A stretch of DNA of 64,000 bases, taken from positions 62,001 through 126,000 of the forward strand of contig NZ_CDCA01000045.1 in the NCBI RefSeq assembly GCF_000820185.1, given 5' to 3'. Origin of the DNA: Aeromonas tecta. GTDB taxonomy: Bacteria > Pseudomonadota > Gammaproteobacteria > Enterobacterales > Aeromonadaceae. A program made the position numbers and the translations under genes. This document shows, one piece after another, positions 57,371-64,000 of this stretch. Positions within the stretch are counted from its first letter, which is position 1; the number at the start of each line of letters is the position of its first letter. The notes below the pieces were generated by a model. It was not told where the DNA came from and made no database searches. It saw nothing but the letters and a program-made list of their open reading frames with translations.

Positions 57371-58453
57371 ATGAACATAAGACTAAAACCCGTGTGGATT
57401 GCATTGGCTCTGGCGACGACCGCCGCCCAGGCGGCGCCCGTCAACGACTGGTACATAGGGGCGGGGGGTGGCTGGGCCATCGCCCATGATCTTGGCGATT
57501 TCAGCCAGGACGCAAGCAAGGACGCGACCGCCATCACCGCCTTTGGTGGCTACAACTTCACCGAGAACCTGGGCGCCGAGATTGGCTACCTGTCGACCGG
57601 TGACTGGGATGTGAAAGGCACCGACTTCAGCAGTCAGGGCGCCACCTTGTCGGTGATAGGTCGTCTGCCGCTGGGGGATATCTTCTCGGTGTTTGCCGAG
57701 GGCGGCGGTTATCTCTATCACGTCAAGTCCATCAATGGCGGCGACGACAACCTGGCCCCGCTGGCGGGTCTGGGGCTGACCGCCAAGCTGCACGACTGGG
57801 TCGACATCCAGGCACGTTACCGTTACATGGTGCGAGTGGGGGATGATCCCGACAACGGCAAGATCAACAGCGGCACCCAGCGCTGGGTCAGTGACATCAG
57901 CACCGCCACCATAGAGCTGGTGCTGCATCCCAACCGCAGCGTCGCCGTGGTACCGGTGGCGGCCCCCATCGTCGTCGCCCCACCCCCGGCACCTGCGCCC
58001 GTGGACCAAACCTTCAACCTGAGTTCTGACGTGCTGTTTGCCTTTGGCAAGTCGGATCTCAAACCTGAGGGGATGCAGGCGCTGGAGTCGCTGTATCAGC
58101 AGATCGCCGACGTCAAACCCAAGGATGGCAGCGCCGTGGTGATGGGCTATACCGACCGCATCGGCTCGGATACCAACAACCAGGCGCTGTCGGAAGCCCG
58201 CGCTAGCACGGTCGCCGACTTCCTGATCGGCAAGGGGCTGCCGGCCGACAAGGTCAGCATTCAAGGCAATGGCGAGAGCAACCCGGTGACTGGCAATCAG
58301 TGTGATGCCGTCAAGGGAAGAGCCGCCCTCATCGACTGTCTGGCCCCGGATCGCCGGGTCGAAATCCGGGTGACCGGGGTACAGGATACGGCGACCCCAG
58401 CACCGGCCACCGAACCCGCAGCAGAACCGGCTGCCGAGCAACCGGCGCAATAA
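57371..58453 (+). CDS. OmpA family outer-membrane protein (copy 3)
   Basis: 360 aa. Signal peptide (1-21), beta-barrel (about 23-195), hinge rich in Pro/Ala/Val, OmpA domain (from about 217) and an extra C-terminal tail rich in Ala, Pro and Glu (residues about 340-360) that copies 1 and 2 lack. More divergent than the other two. CATCGACGAGGAT precedes the ATG, again the same leader motif. Ends at a terminator shared with maeA (58483-58510). Confidence 0.93.
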   Translation: MNIRLKPVWIALALATTAAQAAPVNDWYIGAGGGWAIAHDLGDFSQDASKDATAITAFGGYNFTENLGAEIGYLSTGDWDVKGTDFSSQGATLSVIGRLPLGDIFSVFAEGGGYLYHVKSINGGDDNLAPLAGLGLTAKLHDWVDIQARYRYMVRVGDDPDNGKINSGTQRWVSDISTATIELVLHPNRSVAVVPVAAPIVVAPPPAPAPVDQTFNLSSDVLFAFGKSDLKPEGMQALESLYQQIADVKPKDGSAVVMGYTDRIGSDTNNQALSEARASTVADFLIGKGLPADKVSIQGNGESNPVTGNQCDAVKGRAALIDCLAPDRRVEIRVTGVQDTATPAPATEPAAEPAAEQPAQ

Positions 58454-58482
58454 ATCAGGCGCCCATGGCACTGGGTGCACAC

Positions 58483-58510
58483 AAAAAAAGGGATGCTTCG
58501 CATCCCTTTT
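58483..58510. terminator. Bidirectional terminator between ompA copy 3 and maeA
   Basis: AAAAAAAGGGATGC-TTC-GCATCCCTTTTT. Confidence 0.85.
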
Positions 58511-58534
58511 TACATCCAATACCCTTTCACTCGA

Positions 58535-60232
58535 TCAGAATGAGGTGCGGCGATAGCGGCGGTATTCCGGTCGCCAGAAGTTCGCCTCGATGGCTTGATC
58601 GATCACATCATCCGGCGTCTGCACCGCCTTGCCCTGCAGCATGGCGGTCTTGGCCACCATCTTGGCGATGTAGCGGGAGACCTGATGAATGTCCGCCAGA
58701 TCCGGCAGCAGGGAACCTTCTTCCCCCTTCACTAGCGGCGAGCACTCGGCGAGTGCACGGCTGGCCGACATCAGCATGGCGTCGGTCACCCGGGTCGCGC
58801 CGGAGGCGATGACCCCAAGGCCTATCCCTGGGAAGATGAAGGAGTTGTTGCACTGGGCGATGACGTAGCGCTTGCCCTTGTGCTCCACCGGTGCGAACGG
58901 GCTGCCGGTCGCCACCAGCACCTGGCCGTCGGTCCAGCGAATGAGATCCGCCGGGGTCGCTTCCACCCGGGAAGTGGGGTTGGAGAGCGGGAAGATGATG
59001 GGGCGGCTGCAGTGCTTGTGCATGGTCTTGACCACCTCTTCGGTGAACAGACCCGGCTGGCCGGAGACGCCTATCAGGATGTCCGGGCGACCGTGCTCCA
59101 TCACCTCCAGCAGGGAGATGTTGTCCCCCACCGGCCAGTCGGCGATGCGCTCTACCGGCTGGGAGAGCTTGCGCTGGAACGGCAGCTGGTTCGGGATCTT
59201 GTCGGTTATGAGGCCAAATCTGTCCACCATGAACACCCGACCACGGGCCTCGGCGTCCGTCAGCCCTTCGGCCTTCATCTGCGCCACTATCTGCTCGGCG
59301 ATGCCGCAACCGGCGCTGCCGGCGCCGAGGAAGGCGACCCGTTTCTCGGAGAGCTTGGCGCCCGATGCCTTGCAGGCGGCGATAAGGCTGCCCAGCGTCA
59401 CCGCGGCCGTGCCCTGAATGTCATCGTTGAAGCAGCACAGCTCATCCTTGTAGCGGTTGAGCAGCGGGGTGGCGTTGCCTTGGGCGAAATCTTCGAACTG
59501 CAGCAGGATCTCGGGCCAGCGACGTTTGACCGCCTGGATGAAGGCATCGACGAACTCGTCGTACTCCTCCCCCGAGATGCGCGGGTGGCGCCAACCCATG
59601 TAGAAGGGATCGTTCAGCAGTTGCTGGTTGTTGGTGCCCACATCCAGCACCACCGGCAGGCAGTAAGCGGGGGAGATACCGCCACAGGCGGTGTAGAGCG
59701 ACAGCTTGCCGATGGGAATGCCCATGCCGCCGATGCCCTGATCGCCGAGCCCCAAAATCCGCTCGCCGTCGGTGACCACGATCACCTTGACGTTCTGCTT
59801 GGTGGCGTTTTGCAGCATGTCATCGATCCTGTCCTTGTCCGGATAGGAGATGAAGAGGCCACGGGCGCGGCGATAGATGTTGGAGAACTCCTCGCACGCC
59901 TTGCCCACGGTCGGGGTGTAGATGACCGGCAGCATCTCGGTCAGGTGATTGGTCAACAGACGGTAAAATAGGGTCTCGTTGGTATCCTGGATGTTGCGCA
60001 GATAGATGTGTCTGTCCATGTCGTTGCCAAACGCCATGAACTGGCGATAGGCACGCACGGCCTGCTCTTCGATGGTTTCGATATTCTGGGGCAACAGCCC
60101 TTCGAGGTTGAAGCTGCTGCGCTCCTCGCTGGTGAAGGCGCTGCCCTTGTTGAGCAGAGGGGTCTCCAGCAGGGCCGGGCCGGCGTAGGGGATGTAGAGA
60201 GGACGTTTCTGATTATTATCTTCTTCAAACAT
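58535..60232 (-). CDS. maeA: NAD-dependent malic enzyme
   Basis: 565 aa, the MaeA/SfcA length. Malic enzyme N- and C-terminal domains: [53 protein letters not shown] and the NAD site [27 protein letters not shown] and [12 protein letters not shown] near the end. Oxidatively decarboxylates malate to pyruvate. ATG 60232. The AraC-type regulator gene lies 55 bases upstream on the same strand. Confidence 0.95.
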   Translation of the reverse strand: MFEEDNNQKRPLYIPYAGPALLETPLLNKGSAFTSEERSSFNLEGLLPQNIETIEEQAVRAYRQFMAFGNDMDRHIYLRNIQDTNETLFYRLLTNHLTEMLPVIYTPTVGKACEEFSNIYRRARGLFISYPDKDRIDDMLQNATKQNVKVIVVTDGERILGLGDQGIGGMGIPIGKLSLYTACGGISPAYCLPVVLDVGTNNQQLLNDPFYMGWRHPRISGEEYDEFVDAFIQAVKRRWPEILLQFEDFAQGNATPLLNRYKDELCCFNDDIQGTAAVTLGSLIAACKASGAKLSEKRVAFLGAGSAGCGIAEQIVAQMKAEGLTDAEARGRVFMVDRFGLITDKIPNQLPFQRKLSQPVERIADWPVGDNISLLEVMEHGRPDILIGVSGQPGLFTEEVVKTMHKHCSRPIIFPLSNPTSRVEATPADLIRWTDGQVLVATGSPFAPVEHKGKRYVIAQCNNSFIFPGIGLGVIASGATRVTDAMLMSASRALAECSPLVKGEEGSLLPDLADIHQVSRYIAKMVAKTAMLQGKAVQTPDDVIDQAIEANFWRPEYRRYRRTSF

Positions 60233-60287
60233 GGATCTGTACCTTGACTGTGTGGCCCGACGATCCTATGGGCTTGGGCCAATAATT

Positions 60288-61145
60288 TCAAAGAGTTTGC
60301 ACGTCCGTTGCAAAAGGTTTGCGACCCAGTCGACGAAAGGCCCCTGGGGTCTGACCAGTGAGACGGCGAAAGCGGTTCGCAAAGTTCGCGCCATCGCTGT
60401 AACCGACCCGGCCGGCGAGCTCGCTCAAGGGCCAGTTGGTGTAGAGCAGCAGCTGGCGCGCCTTGTTCATCCGAAGCTGGGTGAGCCAGGCCATGGGGCC
60501 CATGCCGAACACCTGCCGGCAGAGCCGATGCAGGTGCGGCACAGAGCAAGCCATCTGGTCCGCCAGCAGCGCCACGCTCCATGGCTCATCCAGGCGCGCC
60601 TCCACCCGCCGAAACAGCGCCTGCAGCCGCAGCTCAGGGGTGCCGCGCGCCTCCCCTTGCAGGGCTCTGTCCAGCAGCGCCAACAGCAGGCTGAGCAGCT
60701 GGGGTTGCAAGGGAGAGCGCACCCCTTCCCCCTGCATCAGGCTGAGCAGATGATAGAGCAGCCCCCCCTCCTCCCCCTGCCAGATGCGATGACCCAGCCG
60801 GTGCAGATGGCGCCAGCGCGGCACGTCGTCCAGCAGGATCCAGCTGGTCTGCCAACGCTCCCCGACCAGGCGCAGGCCGCCGGGCACCGCGGCGGGCAGG
60901 AACACCAGGGAGTCCGCCGGTATGAGCTGCTCACCACCGTCGGTGAGCAAGACGCCCCCCTCGCCGTGGCTGACCATCAGGATGTGAAACTCGGGGCTGT
61001 TGCGACGGATGAGATAGTGATCCCGGATGTGCGACAACCCGGTCAGAAAGATGCCCGCCTCGCCGAGCAGGGGCAATCCCTCGCGCCCCAGCATCCGCTC
61101 ATCGCAGCCGGGGGCTATTTCCAGACATTCGCTCGCAAAGCCCAT
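60288..61145 (-). CDS. AraC family transcriptional regulator
   Basis: 285 aa. N-terminal cupin-like ligand domain (about 20-160) and C-terminal double helix-turn-helix (about 185-280): ALLADQMACSVPHLHRLCRQ and LAGRVGYSDGANFANRFRRLTGQTPGAFRR. Ligand and targets unknown. It may act on maeA (same strand, downstream) or on the divergently transcribed MATE exporter, whose start is 120 bases away. ATG 61145 with GAGGTG upstream. Confidence 0.88.
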   Translation of the reverse strand: MGFASECLEIAPGCDERMLGREGLPLLGEAGIFLTGLSHIRDHYLIRRNSPEFHILMVSHGEGGVLLTDGGEQLIPADSLVFLPAAVPGGLRLVGERWQTSWILLDDVPRWRHLHRLGHRIWQGEEGGLLYHLLSLMQGEGVRSPLQPQLLSLLLALLDRALQGEARGTPELRLQALFRRVEARLDEPWSVALLADQMACSVPHLHRLCRQVFGMGPMAWLTQLRMNKARQLLLYTNWPLSELAGRVGYSDGANFANRFRRLTGQTPGAFRRLGRKPFATDVQTL

Positions 61146-61265
61146 ATCACCTCAACAAGATAGTTTTGCACAAGAAAACCGAGAGTCACTCACAGTGAGC
61201 CCGGCCCCATCCTCCCCTATCATATCCCTGACAACTGTCATCTTTTACATACCCGGTTAATTTAT

Positions 61266-62645
61266 ATGAATTATTGGCAAGCGATTTTAAAACAAACCAC
61301 CGATCGCGAGTTCATGACCCGATTGTGGCGACTGGCCCTGCCAGTCTCGCTGCAATCCATGATGTTCTCCCTGCTGGGTCTCATCGATATCATGATGGTG
61401 AGCCAGCTTGGCACCACGGCTGTGGCGGCGGTCGGCTTGGGTAACCGGGTTTTCTTCTTCAATCTGCTGGTGATAGCGGGGCTCTCTGGCGGGGTCTCGG
61501 TATTGGCGGCGCAGTATTACGGGCGCGGTGAGCTGGCCGGGGTGCGTCGCTCCCTGGCGCTGGCGCTGGTGGGAGCGCTGCTGGTGAGTCTGCCATTCGC
61601 GCTCATCTATGTGCTCTCGCCGGGCAGCGTGCTGGGCTTTGCCAGTCAGGATCCCGCCCTGCGGATCCTGGCGGACGAGTTCCTGATGATCACCGGCGCC
61701 ACCATCCTCTGCACCGCCGTGGTGGTGCCGCTGGAGGCGGCCCTGCGCTCGGTGGGCAATGCGGCGGCGGCGACCCGCATCGGCATCATTGCCATCATCG
61801 CCAACGTCATCCTCAACTACGCCCTCATCTTCGGCAACCTGGGTTTCGAGGCCATGGGGGTTGCGGGCTCGGCCTGGGGCACCACCATCTCCCGTCTGCT
61901 GCAGACAGTGTTGCTGCTGGCCTATGTGCTGCGCCAGGAGTCCAGGCTGGTGCCGCGCAAGCCGGACTGGCTGGCGGCCTTCAAGCGCAAGGAGGTGGTG
62001 CGCTTCACCCTGATCGCCCTGCCGCTGCTGCTGCACGACGGACTCTGGGCCTTTGGCATGTTGCTCTATGGCTTCCTCTATGCCCATCTCGGTACCGACT
62101 CCCTGGCCATCATGACCACGCTCGGGACGCTCGAGAGCATCCTGATCTCCCTGTTCTTCGGGCTGGCGGTGGCCTGCTCCATCCTGCTCGGCCACCGGCT
62201 CGGGGCCGAGGAATATGAGGCCGCCTGGCAACATTCCCAGCTGTTCCTGCTGCTTGCACCGGTTGGCGCACTGCTGGTTGGGCTGTCTGTCTGGTTGATG
62301 CAGAGTAACCTGCTACTGTGGGTCGGCAACCTACCGCCCGATCTGATGGGAGAGGCTGGTCAGGTGCTCGGCATCATGTGCCTTGGCATGTTGCTCAAGG
62401 TGTTCAACATGGTGGGCATCATCGGGGTGCTGCGCTCCGGCGGCGATGTGAACTACAGCATCTTCATCGACATCATCGGCATGTGGTGCATCGGTCTGCC
62501 ACTCGCCTGGGGAGCGGTCACCCTGCTTGGCTGGCCCCTCTCCTGGGTGGCGGCGGTAGTGCTGCTGGAAGATCTCAGCAAGGTGCTGCTGGTACGGCGC
62601 CGGATCCGCCAGCGCCGCTGGCTCAAAAACCTGGTGATCAACTGA
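61266..62645 (+). CDS. MATE family multidrug exporter
   Basis: 459 aa, about 12 membrane helices. N-terminal MATE block LALPVSLQSMMFSLLGLIDIMMVSQLGTTAVAAVGLGNR (Na+/H+ antiport family) and its second-half repeat starting near residue 235. Exports cationic drugs or metabolites. The ATG is preceded by a weak ribosome site (GGTTAA), so expression may be low or coupled to the AraC-type regulator in the divergent position. Confidence 0.9.
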   Translation: MNYWQAILKQTTDREFMTRLWRLALPVSLQSMMFSLLGLIDIMMVSQLGTTAVAAVGLGNRVFFFNLLVIAGLSGGVSVLAAQYYGRGELAGVRRSLALALVGALLVSLPFALIYVLSPGSVLGFASQDPALRILADEFLMITGATILCTAVVVPLEAALRSVGNAAAATRIGIIAIIANVILNYALIFGNLGFEAMGVAGSAWGTTISRLLQTVLLLAYVLRQESRLVPRKPDWLAAFKRKEVVRFTLIALPLLLHDGLWAFGMLLYGFLYAHLGTDSLAIMTTLGTLESILISLFFGLAVACSILLGHRLGAEEYEAAWQHSQLFLLLAPVGALLVGLSVWLMQSNLLLWVGNLPPDLMGEAGQVLGIMCLGMLLKVFNMVGIIGVLRSGGDVNYSIFIDIIGMWCIGLPLAWGAVTLLGWPLSWVAAVVLLEDLSKVLLVRRRIRQRRWLKNLVIN

Positions 62646-62768
62646 CGGGATGGAAAAAACCGATGTAATATCAATGACAGAAAATCCCCCTTTGCAGTAT
62701 GCTTGGCCCCTCTTCAATCAGCGGCAGGGCGCACCATGCCCTGTCAGTAGTCGTTTAAGGAGACGAGC

Positions 62769-63017
62769 ATGCAACCAGAAAAAGAGCTGATCACCGAGAC
62801 TGCCCTGCTGGAGATGGCCAACGGCATCATCAAGAGCCACGAAGACTTCATCCACGGCATGCGCGCCGACTCGGTGGAGCAGAAGGGGGAGATCCTGGTG
62901 TTCAAGGGGGAGTTCTTCCTCGGGGAAGACGGCACCCCGACCGGCAAGACTATGGCGGTGTTCAACATGTTCAAGCTGCTGGCCCAGCAGCTGTCAGGCA
63001 AGTACCGCCTGCGTTAA
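62769..63017 (+). CDS. yciN: YciN family protein (DUF2498)
   Basis: 82 aa. Matches E. coli YciN (83 aa) in layout and wording: LLEMANGIIKSHEDFIHGM, EILVFKGEFFLGEDGTPTGK, AVFNMFKLLAQQLSGKY. Small cytoplasmic protein of unknown function. ATG 62769 follows AAGGAGACGAGC, a strong ribosome site. Weak terminator afterwards. Confidence 0.87.
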   Translation: MQPEKELITETALLEMANGIIKSHEDFIHGMRADSVEQKGEILVFKGEFFLGEDGTPTGKTMAVFNMFKLLAQQLSGKYRLR

Positions 63018-63036
63018 GCCCCTGTCGGCCTTGCGA

Positions 63037-63062
63037 AGATGCCACCCCTGAGGTGGCATCTT
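63037..63062. terminator. Hairpin after yciN
   Basis: AAGATGCCACC-CCTG-AGGTGGCATCTT; the T-run is short. Lies between convergent yciN and the chemotaxis receptor gene. Confidence 0.65.
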
Positions 63063-63109
63063 GCGTTTCTGGCCCGTAAACAATAAGCGGCCCAAGCCCC
63101 TTGCCCACG

Positions 63110-64000
63110 CTATTCGTGAAAGGCCTTGCCGAGGTTTTCCAGCCGCGTCGCCAGCGGCGGCAGGCACTGGCTGCTCTGGGTCAGGGCGCCGATGTTGTCT
63201 GCGTTGCACTCGGCAATCATCTGTACCCTCTGCAGCCGATGGCCGATGTCCACCGAGACTCTGGACTGCTGCTGGGTAGTGGCCGCGATCAGGCCGTTGA
63301 AGCGGTTGATATTGGCGATGTCATCCGCCACCACATGCAGCATCTCGGCGGCAGACTGGCTGGCTGACACGCAGCGCTGCGCCCCTTCGCGACTGCTGTG
63401 CATGGCGCTGGCGGCCTGCCGACTACCCTGTTGTAGCCGCTCGATGATCTGCTGGATCTCGCTGGTGGAGACCGAGGTCTTCTGGGACAGATTGCGCACC
63501 TCCTCGGCCACCACCGCAAAGCCGCGCCCCTGCTCGCCCGCCCGCGCCGCCTCGATGGCCGCATTGAGCGCCAGCAGATTGGTCTGCTGGGCGATGTCAT
63601 GGATAACCTCCAGCACCTTGCCGATCTGCTCGGTCTGCGCCGCCACCGATTGCACCGTCTGATCGGTGGCATCGATGCTGGCGGCCAACGCCAAGATGTC
63701 CTCACGGGTCTGATCCACCGTCGCCCGCCCCTTGCCTACCTGATCGCTGGCCTCCCCCGCACACTGCAGCGTGTGCTCCACGTGGCCGGCAATTTCATCC
63801 ATGGCCGTGAGCATCTGCCCCATGGCATCACTCATCCGCGAGACCTCATCGAGCTGATGCTGGGCACCGTCTTCCAGGGTGTTTCCCACCCGGGAGAGAT
63901 CCCGGCTCAGCTCTCCCAGGCTGCGGCTGTCACGCACCACGCCGTCCACCAGATGGGAGACTTGTCCGAGGAAGTGATCGAAGCGCTGCCCCGATGAGAG
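63110..64000 (-). CDS. Methyl-accepting chemotaxis protein, C-terminal part
   Basis: The right edge of the window cuts the 5' part; at least 297 codons are visible, ending at TAG 63110-63112. The signalling hairpin is clear: [51 protein letters not shown] and [17 protein letters not shown]. It passes signals to CheA and CheW. No NWETF-type CheR tether at the C-terminus, which ends FHE. Sensor domain and any membrane segments are outside the window. Confidence 0.9.
   Translation of the reverse strand, partial: LSSGQRFDHFLGQVSHLVDGVVRDSRSLGELSRDLSRVGNTLEDGAQHQLDEVSRMSDAMGQMLTAMDEIAGHVEHTLQCAGEASDQVGKGRATVDQTREDILALAASIDATDQTVQSVAAQTEQIGKVLEVIHDIAQQTNLLALNAAIEAARAGEQGRGFAVVAEEVRNLSQKTSVSTSEIQQIIERLQQGSRQAASAMHSSREGAQRCVSASQSAAEMLHVVADDIANINRFNGLIAATTQQQSRVSVDIGHRLQRVQMIAECNADNIGALTQSSQCLPPLATRLENLGKAFHE

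Overview
The window looks like a chromosomal segment of an Aeromonas species. This is inferred from the GC-rich gammaproteobacterial gene content, the tandem ompA paralogues, a LasA-type protease beside an alpha-amylase, and homologues of E. coli YbfA, YciN, YgiQ, RlmF, CnoX and PurU. No rRNA, CRISPR array, insertion sequence, integrase or prophage was seen. Most genes are ordinary core genes in short transcription units separated by clear hairpin terminators.

Layout. 1-5.3 kb: polyamine/GABA catabolism (end of gabD, gabT, two PuuP-type putrescine permeases). 5.3-9.1 kb: a repeat-containing secreted protein, a Na/phosphate cotransporter behind a Pho box, an FKBP isomerase followed by decayed copies of its own 3' end, and a DODA-type dioxygenase. 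9.2-17.6 kb: two large hybrid sensor kinases with no partner regulator in the window, separated by ybfA, a small membrane-anchored protein and tRNA-Gly/tRNA-Cys, then tRNA-Ser. 18-24.8 kb: envelope and RNA genes (L,D-transpeptidase, DUF481 protein, MaoC-like hydratase, rlmF, NlpC, phosphopantetheinyl transferase, cnoX, lpp). 25-31 kb: ribB under an FMN riboswitch, purU, a DUF945 protein, cardiolipin synthase, a DUF1439 protein and a GNAT acetyltransferase. 31.5-36.9 kb: LasA-like protease, alpha-amylase, a lytic transglycosylase with decayed 3'-end copies behind it, aqpZ and a solitary ruvC.

38.4-41.6 kb is the one clearly accessory segment: strongly AT-rich with a two-gene overlapping operon encoding a Cap4/DUF4297-like nuclease protein and an SMC/Rad50-like ATPase. 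This is the composition of a compact Lamassu-family anti-phage or anti-plasmid system and is the main candidate for an interesting system here.

41.7-64 kb: ygiQ, an RND efflux pair, a diguanylate cyclase, an RssA-like patatin, an NSS transporter, an XRE-type regulator, three tandem ompA genes, NAD malic enzyme with an AraC-type regulator, a MATE exporter, yciN, and the end of a chemotaxis receptor running off the right edge.

How genes work together. PuuP import of putrescine, transamination of GABA by GabT and oxidation of succinic semialdehyde by GabD form one catabolic line into succinate. The Pho-box transporter links to phosphate starvation. LasA, amylase and the transglycosylase are secreted or envelope hydrolases. 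The MFP/RND pair forms an efflux pump that must borrow an outer-membrane channel. Several genes end in bidirectional terminators shared with a convergent neighbour.
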